64,000 nucleotides of DNA from Verrucomicrobiota bacterium (lineage in GTDB: Bacteria; Verrucomicrobiota; Verrucomicrobiia; JADLBR01). A model generated the notes under the pieces. The model did not search any database. It was not told the origin of the DNA and worked only from the letters and a program-made list of their open reading frames with translations. A program made the translations under genes and the position numbers. Positions 44,295-52,719 of the stretch are shown one piece after another. The DNA is taken from positions 62,001-126,000 of the forward strand of contig JAKQKQ010000093.1 of the NCBI GenBank assembly GCA_029560585.1, read 5' to 3'. The first letter of the stretch is position 1. Each line of letters begins with the position of its first letter.

Positions 44295-47200
44295 TCAGTT
44301 GCCTTCATCCAACGGCAGGCCCTGCAACAGGCGCTTGAGCAGAACCAAATCCTGCTGGGTCAGTTTTCCATCGCCGTTCAAATCGCCCGCCTGAAGTTCG
44401 TCCTCCGTCGCGCCGCGCCCGTGGTTTCTGACCAATTCCTTCAAACGGTGTTCGTCTGCCTCCGTCACCGATCCGTCCCCATCGACATCGCCCAGAACGT
44501 AATCGTATCCAACTTCCACATATTCGGATCCCGCAATGTCCACGACCTGCTCGATGCCGTCCACGGAGTAGAAGGTCGCTGACGCAATCCCTATTGTGGT
44601 CTTCAGACCCACGGCCGCCGAGTCATTCACCTTGAATACCAGTGTCAGGATCTTGCCTTCTCCGGGCTTGAATTGGCCCGATAGGCCGCTGATCGTCAGC
44701 GTCCCGTTGGCCGTTGCGCCGTTGTCGGCGATCTGTACACCGGCACTGAGGCCGGTCCTGAGAACGGTCTCTTTGGATTCGTTCACTTGGGTCGCCGGAG
44801 TCAACACGGCAGGTTCATATGCGATGGCAATCTCCATGCCAGCCCCACGCAAACCCATCGAGTTCTCCAGCGAGACGGGGATTCTCACGTAGTTTGCCGG
44901 CTGGCCGCGCGTGCGGCGGATGGAAAGCTTCACGGTCCCGGCCCGCGCCGTGGCCACATCGGATGGGTCGGTCTCCATGATCTTCGGCGTCGAATTCCCG
45001 GGAAGGTACGCATAGGACAGCGCGGTGACTCGGTAGCAATACGGGACACCGGGCGTGACCGCCTCGTCGCGATAGGCGGGAAGCCGCACTGGCTCGGCAA
45101 GCAAGGGACTCCACAAAGCCGGATCGGCGACCGCGCGGTAGACCTGGTAGCCGCGCAGGCGCGACTGGGACTCCGCCGCCCAACTGAGCATCACGGAGGC
45201 GGGACCCGGCGCAGCGTGCAGGTCCATGGGCCGTCCGATCCGCGGATCGCGCAGGTACACGAGCGCCCCCGCGGCCGACCCCACAAATGCATCGATGTCG
45301 CCGTCGCCGTCCAAATCCGCGATGCCTATCGTGAGATCCTGGGCGAATCCTTCACCCGTCCCCGCCCACACCTTACTCTTAAGGGTAAACCCTCCGCCAG
45401 GCACGCCGCGAAAGTCCCAGATTCTGCCGTCGTCGTCGGACACCAGCACGTCCATGGTTCCGTCTCGGTTAACGTCGGCGATCCCCGCGCCCGTGGGATT
45501 CGGGACAGGCACGCCAAGGGCATTGGTGGTGAAGGTCCCGAAAGGCGCCGCCGCATTGCCGTTGTGCAGGTAGAGCCGTGTCGAGCCATCCGCAAGCAAG
45601 ATGAGGAGGTCCGGCAGCCCATCCCCGTTCAAGTCGCCCAACGCCGGGATGTTCCGGGCCGAACCGGTGACAATCTGAAAACCCGCGGCTACCGGGGGAT
45701 TGGTGAAGCCGCCGGTGGAAACGAAGAACGCGAGTGTGTCCGTGGCGCCCCCCACTACGAGATCGGCGTTACCGTCTCCCGTCCAATCGCCAAGGGCGCC
45801 CACTGGAGCACTGTTTTCGGCAACGGCCGCCTTCAAAGGGCCAAATACCGAGGTCCGTGCGGAGTAGTTCATAGTGGCCCTCGTGCCCCCGTTCTCGTAA
45901 ACCACGACGCCGCCAGAACAGAAAACGATCAGGTCAAGGTCGCCATCCCCATCCCAATCTCCCGGAACTGGCGCCGATTCGGAACCAAAGTCGTGGCCGC
46001 CGGGGGCGTTCGGGTTGAAGCTGAAAAGGGGGTTGAGCACGCCGCCCACCTGTACCCCGAGCCAGCGCTCGAACAGTTGCTCATTCACCACGACCAGCGA
46101 CGAATCCGCCCACGAGACCCCGCCCGGCTGGAAGACGTTCGCGAAAACCGGAGACGAACCCCTCTGATACTCCTGCAGGAGCGTGATTCCGTCGCCATCG
46201 GAATCATCCCCGGCCCCCCGTCCCGTTGACGAAAGGTAGTACATTTCCCAGGCATCCGGGATCCCATCCCCGTCGCTGTCACCGTCGAAGAAATAGGCCA
46301 CCGCCTCCCGGTCCGATCCGTCCACGACAAACGAGGCCTGCCTCAGGGCCACCCCCCACGCGTCCTGTTGCCGCACCCCATCGACCGTCCAATACCCGAA
46401 GGTAGTCTGGTTTAGCTGCGTCGTCGTCACTGTGGTGCCATCTGGCACAATACCCGACAAGTTGATTGTGCCTACCGGCTCACTTCGGATCACGTAGCGG
46501 GAGAAGTCAGCAAGATTCACAGTGACCATCGCTGAATCTGCGTACACCACGCCCCCCTCCTGATAGGCACTCCCAAAAACCGGCGAACAGCCGGCCGTAT
46601 ATTCCGCCAGCAACGTGCGGCCATCGCCATCTGTGTCCGAGTCGGCAGCGTTGTCGCTGGTTCCGTAGTAGTACTGTTCCCAGGCATCGGGCACCCCGTC
46701 GCCGTCCTCATCACCGGTGAAGAGGTAGGCGACGCCCTCGCGATCGGCATCTCGCACGACAAACGTGATCTGCGGCACCGCCACGCCCCACGCGTCCGCC
46801 TGGCGCTCTCCGTCAAGCGTCCAGTATCCGAATGCCGCCTGCGTCATGTTCGGGCTCGTGACCACCGTGCCCGGCAGCACGACAGCGGTCTGATCAACCG
46901 TTCCCGTCGGCACGCTTCGCAGCAAATAAGATGGGTAACCCGCGAGGTTACAGGTCACGAGCGCGGAATCGGCGTAGGCAACGCCACCGGCCTGATTGGT
47001 GTTGGCATACAGCGGATGCGTTCCACCGGTGTACTCCTGTTGCAGCGTGATGCCGTCGCCATCCGAATCGACATCGGCGCCATTGGCGAGGGAGCCGAAG
47101 TATTCGATCTCAAACCAATCGGGAACACCGTCCGCGTCCGTGTTCCGCTTGGCTGGAAGATAGTGTGCCGTGGCGGTTGTGTCTTCGTAGATGGTGAAAG

Positions 47201-47561
47201 AGATCGGGTTCAGCGAACGGCCCCAGGGATCCCGATAGGGTTCGCCGGGCTGACTGCTGTTGCTCCAATACGTGAAGCGGTAAGTGCTGTACTGTGAGAG
47301 CGGCGCCGGCGCCTTGACGGTCGTGTACACTGCCGCGGTCTCAACCCACTGGGTGGAATTCACCAGCGGGACTGGCAGGTGGGTGGCGTCGTCGACGGAG
47401 TTCTGGACGAACTCGACAATCGCGGCAGCACAGGGCGATACCGCCAAGGCCAGAAGGCCGAGGGCTGACCCGATGCACCACGCGCGCCTTGCCCAGGGCA
47501 TCGCGGGCCGATCCAGCGATGCCGCCCGGTCGGGCGCGCGTCTTGTGCGAATATCACCCAT
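44295..47561 (-). CDS. Large secreted protein with TSP3-like repeats, FG-GAP repeats, cohesin and dockerin
   Basis: This is a 1088-residue predicted scaffold-type protein. The start at 47559-47561 follows GAGGAAAC; the signal peptide core (WCIGSALGLLALAV) lies about 30 residues in, so ATG 47501 is an alternative. Order: about 130-510 three 110-residue units, each with calcium-type Asp repeats (DADGVPDWFE, DEDGDGVPDAWE, DSDGDGIPDAWE) and an F-G-Y-W-T-x-D-G strand. Then about 515-775 FG-GAP/VCBS propeller repeats (GDWDGDGDLDLIV, GDLNGDGLPDLLIL). A fibronectin-III-like domain comes next, then a cohesin at about 870-1010. It ends in a dockerin with two EF-hand-like loops (GDVDGDGSVTEADE and GDLNGDGKLTQQD). 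Carrying both partners lets it chain or bind the cohesin protein encoded next. The gene lies 17 bp after the RCC1 stop. Confidence 0.85.
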   Translation of the reverse strand: MGDIRTRRAPDRAASLDRPAMPWARRAWCIGSALGLLALAVSPCAAAIVEFVQNSVDDATHLPVPLVNSTQWVETAAVYTTVKAPAPLSQYSTYRFTYWSNSSQPGEPYRDPWGRSLNPISFTIYEDTTATAHYLPAKRNTDADGVPDWFEIEYFGSLANGADVDSDGDGITLQQEYTGGTHPLYANTNQAGGVAYADSALVTCNLAGYPSYLLRSVPTGTVDQTAVVLPGTVVTSPNMTQAAFGYWTLDGERQADAWGVAVPQITFVVRDADREGVAYLFTGDEDGDGVPDAWEQYYYGTSDNAADSDTDGDGRTLLAEYTAGCSPVFGSAYQEGGVVYADSAMVTVNLADFSRYVIRSEPVGTINLSGIVPDGTTVTTTQLNQTTFGYWTVDGVRQQDAWGVALRQASFVVDGSDREAVAYFFDGDSDGDGIPDAWEMYYLSSTGRGAGDDSDGDGITLLQEYQRGSSPVFANVFQPGGVSWADSSLVVVNEQLFERWLGVQVGGVLNPLFSFNPNAPGGHDFGSESAPVPGDWDGDGDLDLIVFCSGGVVVYENGGTRATMNYSARTSVFGPLKAAVAENSAPVGALGDWTGDGNADLVVGGATDTLAFFVSTGGFTNPPVAAGFQIVTGSARNIPALGDLNGDGLPDLLILLADGSTRLYLHNGNAAAPFGTFTTNALGVPVPNPTGAGIADVNRDGTMDVLVSDDDGRIWDFRGVPGGGFTLKSKVWAGTGEGFAQDLTIGIADLDGDGDIDAFVGSAAGALVYLRDPRIGRPMDLHAAPGPASVMLSWAAESQSRLRGYQVYRAVADPALWSPLLAEPVRLPAYRDEAVTPGVPYCYRVTALSYAYLPGNSTPKIMETDPSDVATARAGTVKLSIRRTRGQPANYVRIPVSLENSMGLRGAGMEIAIAYEPAVLTPATQVNESKETVLRTGLSAGVQIADNGATANGTLTISGLSGQFKPGEGKILTLVFKVNDSAAVGLKTTIGIASATFYSVDGIEQVVDIAGSEYVEVGYDYVLGDVDGDGSVTEADEHRLKELVRNHGRGATEDELQAGDLNGDGKLTQQDLVLLKRLLQGLPLDEGN

Positions 47562-47578
47562 GGGTAATTGCTGTTTCC

Positions 47579-49126
47579 TCAAGGGTTCTTTTTCGTCAGA
47601 ACCAGACTATGAAGGCCGCCCGCAGAAACCGCAGTGGCTTTCGGGATGTAACTGGGCGGGGGCACGTTTCCGCCACCCCATCCCACGACGGTCCCATCGC
47701 CCGTCAGGGCCAAGTTATGCCAGGGACCCGCAGAGATCGCGACGACGCCAGTGAGACCGTCGGGTGGGGTCGCGTTTCCGCTGCCCCAGCCAACGACGGT
47801 TCCATCGCTCTTCAAGGCGATGCTGTGAAATTGCCCTGCACCAATCGCCACGACCCCCGTGAGGCCAGGGGGCGGGGTCATCTGCCCATAGAGGTTGGTT
47901 CCCCAGCAAACGATGGTCCCGTCGCTTTTCAAAGCCATGCTGTGTTCGTATCCCCCTGCGATTGCGATGACGCCCGTGAGGCCTGCGGGCACTTGTGCGA
48001 ATAAGTGTGATGTTGGCCACGCCGCCACGGTGCCATCACTCTTTAGGGCGAGGCCGGAAAAGGATCCGGCCGCGATAGCGGTGACCCCTGTGAGACCGGC
48101 GGGCATACCCCGGTAAACGTCGTTGTTGGTGGGCCACGCGACCACGGTGCCATCACCCTTCAGGGCGATGCCATGATAGAAACCGGCCGCGATGGCGGTG
48201 ACCCCTGTGAGGCCGCTGGGTGGAGGTGCGGTTGGTTGTCCCCAATAGTTGTGCCCCCAGCCAACCACGATGCCATCACTCCTCAAAGCCAAACTATGTT
48301 CGCCACCCGCGGCAATGGCCGTGACTCCGAAAAGCTCACTTGGCGCAACCGCTTGTCCATAATCGTTGTTCCCCCAGCCCATGACCATCGGGAGACCCGC
48401 ATACGGCCGATTTGCGCCCAGCCAGCCCCATGATACCCCGGCTCTCGCCGTATTCGCCTCGGCGATCTCCCAAGCGTCGGCGACGTCCACATTCATCCGC
48501 TTGAATACGAATGGGGTGGCGTAATTGTAGACGGAACTGCCGCTGGCAAATGTCTCCCTGGCATACTCCCCGCTGTTGCTGTTACCAGACAACACGCCGT
48601 TCGTTAATGACAGACCCGGGTCCCCGCTGGCATAGAGCCAGAAAAGCGCATTCAGCACTTCGTTGGTGGTTGAGGGATTCTTGCTGATGGTCACCGAAGG
48701 ATACGGACCCGCCGCGGGGATGCTGATCCAGTCAAACGCGAGCAGGCCTCTTCCATCCATGGCCAGTATCTCGAACTTCACCTGCCCGAGATCGATGTCC
48801 CAATCCGCCGCCACATCCCACGTGATGGTGTGATCGGTGTTCGCCGGGATCGCGTCGCCGAGCTTGGTGCCGGTTCCCTCGGCAAAGGTGACGGGACGGA
48901 TCACCTTGGCGAACGATCTCTGGCCGTCCACAAAAGCGAGGGCCCGAACCTTGACCGTGGCGTCATCCGGATCGTTCACCCGAAAGACCACGTCCATGAG
49001 GGTCGTCCCTACGCGCATGTTGGCGGATGCGATGACGACCATGGGGGCGGTGTTTGTCGAAGCCGATGCCACGGAAAGAGCCATGCCAAGGATCACGGGC
49101 CCAAGAGGGAGGATGTTTTTTTTCAT
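47579..49126 (-). CDS. Secreted RCC1-type beta-propeller protein
   Basis: This is a 515-residue exported protein. The ATG at 49124-49126 gives MKKNILPLGPVILGMALSVAS; longer frames lack a signal. Residues about 25-150 form an immunoglobulin-like domain (VVFRVNDPDDATVKVRALAF). Residues about 240-510 hold six or seven RCC1 repeats, each with the pattern G-L-T-G-V-x-A-I-A-A-G, a histidine-x-x-A-L element, then D-G-T-V-V-x-W. The repeats are similar enough at DNA level to recombine or misassemble. RCC1 propellers bind other proteins; in PVC bacteria secreted forms have no known role. It is the first gene of a compact operon with the cohesin/dockerin proteins, so a structural role at the cell surface is plausible. 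Confidence 0.88.
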   Translation of the reverse strand: MKKNILPLGPVILGMALSVASASTNTAPMVVIASANMRVGTTLMDVVFRVNDPDDATVKVRALAFVDGQRSFAKVIRPVTFAEGTGTKLGDAIPANTDHTITWDVAADWDIDLGQVKFEILAMDGRGLLAFDWISIPAAGPYPSVTISKNPSTTNEVLNALFWLYASGDPGLSLTNGVLSGNSNSGEYARETFASGSSVYNYATPFVFKRMNVDVADAWEIAEANTARAGVSWGWLGANRPYAGLPMVMGWGNNDYGQAVAPSELFGVTAIAAGGEHSLALRSDGIVVGWGHNYWGQPTAPPPSGLTGVTAIAAGFYHGIALKGDGTVVAWPTNNDVYRGMPAGLTGVTAIAAGSFSGLALKSDGTVAAWPTSHLFAQVPAGLTGVIAIAGGYEHSMALKSDGTIVCWGTNLYGQMTPPPGLTGVVAIGAGQFHSIALKSDGTVVGWGSGNATPPDGLTGVVAISAGPWHNLALTGDGTVVGWGGGNVPPPSYIPKATAVSAGGLHSLVLTKKNP

Positions 49127-49250
49127 GTTCGGGGGTTTCCCTGTTTCTTTCGACGGCGGGGCGCTGAGAGACACTCCAACCCACCCCTGCGCCGCGTAAC
49201 AGAAACGCGCGCACTCACGATAATAATTTGCGTCTGGCACCAAATCGGTT

Positions 49251-49279
49251 CAAGTGAATTTCTTGGGGAGATTCACTTG
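49251..49279. terminator. Possible stem-loop between M55 peptidase and RCC1 genes
   Basis: A perfect 9-bp stem, CAAGTGAAT / ATTCACTTG, surrounds an 11-nt loop in the gap between the two genes, about 80 bp past the peptidase stop in its direction of transcription. There is no clear U-tract, so a terminator role is only possible. Confidence 0.35.
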
Positions 49280-49359
49280 TTTCGTTGCGCGACGGGCCTG
49301 GCGGCCAACGAACCTCTCCCCGATCTCCGGGTGCCGCTTGTCCGCCATTCGCGGTCGGA

Positions 49360-50229
49360 TCACTTCCCTATCAGTAGCTTTTCGACCGAGTCGCCCGACT
49401 TCTCAACACGCCTCGGATCCTCCACCGGCTTGAAGTCCGGATTGTGCGTGCGCAGAGATCCTTTTGGCAGATAGTCCCACCGCATCGTGGCAGGATATTT
49501 CACCTCGATGAGCCTGATCTCTTTGCGTTTTGCGAGCGCCTCCTCGGTCTTCCGTTTGATGAGGGCGTGTGATTCTTCTATTGGCACCAGTTCGGCGCTC
49601 TGTGGGCCCGTGCCCTTTTTCGTCTCGCAGGTGATCACGCCAGGAACCCATGCCCGCGCCTCTGCGGCGACCTTGTCGTCGCCCGAGACCATGACGACCG
49701 GCACCTTGTGTTCCAACGCGATCGCGGCATCCACGCCGATCTCCCCCACTTCGCGCCCGTTGAGCCACATGCCTTGAATCGCGGCAGACGAATACGAATG
49801 CGCCAGCACCCCGCCGGGAGTCAGCGCCATCGCGTGATACCCGAGCAGGATGAGCGCCTCCGCTCCGTCCAGGTCCTTGAATCGCACGCCGGGCGTCGGC
49901 CCCTGGATGAGTTTCGCGCGCGCATCAATCAGCTTCGGGTCCACATTCGTGCCGCCCCCGTGCCCGTCCCGGACCACGACCTCGGTCGCGCCCGCCGCAA
50001 AACACCCCGCGATGCATGCGTTCATGTCCTCGGCCATCAGCCGCTTGCCCTCGTCGGCGCGCGCGCCGCCGATCTGCTCGCTGCCGGTGACCCCGCTGCA
50101 TCCCTCCATGTCGGTAAACACGTAAACCTTGAACGCCTGCGAAATACCGGGACATATCAGGCCCATCGCTATCACAAGACAGGCCAACATCCGTTTGATG
50201 CTGAAAATCCTTCCGTTTTCGATGTCCAT
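49360..50229 (-). CDS. Exported M55-family D-aminopeptidase-like protein
   Basis: This is a 289-residue zinc peptidase of the DppA (M55) family, which removes D-amino acids from short peptides such as murein fragments. The ATG at 50227-50229 follows GGAGCGCACCT. Residues 13-32 form a signal or membrane segment (MLACLVIAMGLICPGISQAF). The zinc ligands of DppA (D8, E10, H60, H104, E133) correspond here to D40 and E42 in FTDMEGCSG, H90 in RDGHGG, H132 in GYHAM and E163 in VGEIG. All are present, so it should be active. Bacillus DppA is cytoplasmic, so the export signal is unusual, though common in PVC genomes. The neighbours give no direct clue. Confidence 0.9.
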   Translation of the reverse strand: MDIENGRIFSIKRMLACLVIAMGLICPGISQAFKVYVFTDMEGCSGVTGSEQIGGARADEGKRLMAEDMNACIAGCFAAGATEVVVRDGHGGGTNVDPKLIDARAKLIQGPTPGVRFKDLDGAEALILLGYHAMALTPGGVLAHSYSSAAIQGMWLNGREVGEIGVDAAIALEHKVPVVMVSGDDKVAAEARAWVPGVITCETKKGTGPQSAELVPIEESHALIKRKTEEALAKRKEIRLIEVKYPATMRWDYLPKGSLRTHNPDFKPVEDPRRVEKSGDSVEKLLIGK

Positions 50230-50326
50230 AGGTGCGCTCCAATCATCGGGATCCGTCCGCGTGCCCGGCGATCCACTTTCTGCTGCATTCAACGGCCTCA
50301 AGGTTCTTGTCACAAAGGCGCGTGCA

Positions 50327-50713
50327 ATGGAAGATCATTCCTTCGATCTCCGCCGCCCCGCAGAGGTCCGGGCCCAAGAGGAGACGGCATCGAAGGGTAG
50401 GGGCATCTCATGCGGCGGGTGCCGGGATGGTTTCCGCGCGTGGCTTCTGGGGCGCTGGGACCGCCAACAGTGGCAGGCGTCGGGCATCGCCGACCCCGAA
50501 CACTTTGACATAGCCGCCTACGTCGAGAGCGTCCGCCAGACAAAGATCGCGAAGGGCCCCGGCGCCGTGCTGGCCGAGGCGCTCTCGCTGCTTCGCGCCG
50601 GACCCTCCGATGCGGGCGCGTCATCCGCGCGGCGGCTGGCGCGCGAGAGCGCCGCGGGACTCACGGATTATTTCGACCATCCATCAGCGAACGACCCTCG
50701 CGGCGGCAAGTGA
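50327..50713 (+). CDS. Small hypothetical protein
   Basis: This is a 128-residue plus-strand frame with no recognised family. The ATG at 50327 is the first start that avoids the region upstream of the divergent peptidase gene; no strong ribosome site is seen. The product is charged, with a likely alpha-helical C-terminal half (AAYVESVRQTKIAKGPGAVL, SARRLARESAAGL). It has no signal peptide or membrane segment. A pair of cysteines (CGGC) lies near residue 30. Third-position GC is high as in real genes here. It faces the glycosidase-like gene at 50752 convergently with 38 bp between. It may be a cytosolic protein of unknown role or a chance frame. Confidence 0.4.
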   Translation: MEDHSFDLRRPAEVRAQEETASKGRGISCGGCRDGFRAWLLGRWDRQQWQASGIADPEHFDIAAYVESVRQTKIAKGPGAVLAEALSLLRAGPSDAGASSARRLARESAAGLTDYFDHPSANDPRGGK

Positions 50714-50751
50714 TCTGATCAGTCCGCAATAACCCGACACCATGACCGCCA

Positions 50752-52299
50752 TCAATGGCGCGCATAGAGCGCGATCTCGACCGAGCGGAACTGACAGGCC
50801 GCTTTGCCTTGCACAAGCCGCTTGACCTCGACGCGGTTGCTGCCGCCCTTCAACAGTTCCAACGGGACGGCGAAGAACTTCAGCATCTCGCGCGCCGGGT
50901 AGGCCGCATTCTGCGCCAGCGGTGGGAACAGCTCTGTCCCGTCGTGCTCGCACGGCTGGAGCGCCTTCCCGTTCAGCCAGACGCCAACCCGCAGATCCGC
51001 GCAACTGGCCCTCGTCTCGACGCGCAATACGGCCCGGACGAACTGGCCCGAGGTGGTGTCATCGGAGATCACCACGTCAAAGGTCTTCTCGTTCGTGGCC
51101 GGAAACGTCCCAAATCCAGATGAGATGACGTAGTCCTTGGGCTGCGTTTTGAGAAACGCGACGTCCGCGATCCGCTTCAGCACCTCGGCCATGGGGACGC
51201 GCAACTTTTCGGGCACATAGTCGTAATTGAAAAGGCTGAGCCCATCGGCGCCCCGGTGAAAAAGGTTCAGGGCGGAGGCGCGATAAATCTCTGGCGTCGT
51301 GTAGCGCCGGGCGAACTTGTCTTTGGGGTGCTGAAAGGTCACGTAGTTCATTTCCCCGTAGATTCTGGCCCGCCGCGCCTTCGCCCTGAATCCCTCGATG
51401 TCCAGTTCCATGGTGTGATTGTAGAAGGACGAAATGTTGATCATGTCAGTCAGCCCCGCCGCATCCCAGCCGGGCACATCGAGGCCCGCCGCCTCGCACT
51501 TCGCCAATGTCTCCGGGACGCGCACGCAGAGCTTCAGCGATTTTCCGCGCTCGTCGCCAATCCGATCTATCATCTCCCTGATACGCCGAACAAACGCGGT
51601 CATGACACGGGCTCCCTCCGCGGTCTCGTCGGTGCGGAAGAATTTGGGGAAACGCTGGAAATCCAGCTCAACACCGTCGACATCGTACTTCGTACACAGT
51701 TCCCGCAGTATCGCGAAATAGTAGTCCCTCACCTCGGGCCTCATGTAGTTGAACAGCCTCACGTTGTCCTTCCTCGTGTACGGGGATGTCTCCGAATCCC
51801 CCAGCCAGTACTCGGGATGCTCGCGCCAGATGGCGTTGTGGCTCGGCCACTCCAGATCCGTCACGTAGTGATGGTCGTTCATCCTGTAGGAGATGAAGAA
51901 GTCCTTCCCACACTTCCGGCAGGCCTCGAGCGTGTCTTTCACAGGATCCCCGCCCGCATGCAGGTACCGCATGATGTAATCGTAAGATCGGAACTTGCTC
52001 GGCGGTTGATCCGGTCTGTAGCGCTTCCACGTGGGATCCACCTCCGATGGAAACAGGTTCGCGCGCCACATCGTCGGACAGCACATCACCGCGTCGACGT
52101 CGGTCCCCTTGAGCTTCTCGACGAAGGACGCGATGTATTGCGGGCTGTTCGTCTTCTGCCCGCAGACGATCAGCAGCTCGTGGTTGATGAGGCACTTGTA
52201 GCCCACTGCGGCAGAGGTCTTGTGATAGGGGGCGGCCGGAGCGACCGGGGCCGATGCGAGTGCCGCAACGATGGTCAAAATAGCAAACGGGTTTTTCAT
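50752..52299 (-). CDS. Secreted TIM-barrel glycosidase-like protein (GHL10-like)
   Basis: This is a 515-residue exported protein. The ATG at 52297-52299, with GAGG upstream, opens MKNPFAILTIVAALASAPVA. The body is a beta/alpha barrel with DAVMCCPTMWRANLFPS, FFISYRMNDHHY, YDVDGVELDFQRFPKFF and a strand ending NISSFYNH. The DGVELDFQRFP segment carries the acidic residues expected at strand 4 in GHL-type hydrolases. The C-terminal 100 residues are a beta-sandwich (ADLRVGVWLNGKALQPCEHDG). It resembles uncharacterised family-10-like glycosyl hydrolases of PVC bacteria. The substrate is unknown and the assignment rests on fold-level motifs. Downstream (by transcription) is the small convergent gene; upstream is the second MITE-like copy. 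Confidence 0.72.
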   Translation of the reverse strand: MKNPFAILTIVAALASAPVAPAAPYHKTSAAVGYKCLINHELLIVCGQKTNSPQYIASFVEKLKGTDVDAVMCCPTMWRANLFPSEVDPTWKRYRPDQPPSKFRSYDYIMRYLHAGGDPVKDTLEACRKCGKDFFISYRMNDHHYVTDLEWPSHNAIWREHPEYWLGDSETSPYTRKDNVRLFNYMRPEVRDYYFAILRELCTKYDVDGVELDFQRFPKFFRTDETAEGARVMTAFVRRIREMIDRIGDERGKSLKLCVRVPETLAKCEAAGLDVPGWDAAGLTDMINISSFYNHTMELDIEGFRAKARRARIYGEMNYVTFQHPKDKFARRYTTPEIYRASALNLFHRGADGLSLFNYDYVPEKLRVPMAEVLKRIADVAFLKTQPKDYVISSGFGTFPATNEKTFDVVISDDTTSGQFVRAVLRVETRASCADLRVGVWLNGKALQPCEHDGTELFPPLAQNAAYPAREMLKFFAVPLELLKGGSNRVEVKRLVQGKAACQFRSVEIALYARH

Positions 52300-52453
52300 T
52301 CTGGTGAACCTCGCGAGATATTGCCTCATCGACGCGCGTTTCAAGGGGACTCTAGCCGGGATCATCTCGAAATGCCAGTTTGCGGAACTTCACACCCACC
52401 GCCATGATGACAGCATGGCACCCAGGATTTTGGCCGCGCAGATGCGTCTAACG

Positions 52454-52632
52454 GCCCGTTGAAAGACGTCATAGATGTCCCCTGATGGCGTGCGTGACTC
52501 GATTCCGCCGGGAGGGCCCGCGGCCTCGCGGGCCGCGCATGACAGGTGCCTTTCGTTTTCCGGTGGAATGCGGACGCCGGGGCCGGCGTCCCTCCCATAT
52601 CCAGCGTGGCCGTCAAGTGGGCCTTTCAACGG
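52454..52632 (-). mobile_element. MITE-like element, copy 2 (inverted relative to copy 1)
   Basis: This is about 179 bp, bounded by GCCCGTTGAAAG and CTTTCAACGG. Read on the minus strand it matches copy 1 (15402-15570) through the core, including the paired stems CGCGGCCCGCGAGG and GGGACGCCGGCCCCGG. It differs at the end nearest to 52480. It fills most of the 420-bp gap between the glycosidase-like gene and the beta-helix gene (52300-52719); the rest of that gap shows no gene. Confidence 0.7.
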
Positions 52633-52719
52633 ATTGCTAAGCCCGATCCCGAATCGGTCACGGGCGTTCGTGACAAGCCCTCGGACGGAATCGAACGCTT
52701 CCAGCCCGAGTCTTCAAAC

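Noticed and set aside
47579-49126. Possible CRISPR-like repeats
   Set aside because: The periodic DNA similarity comes from RCC1 protein repeats about 45 codons apart; there are no short direct repeats with unique spacers.
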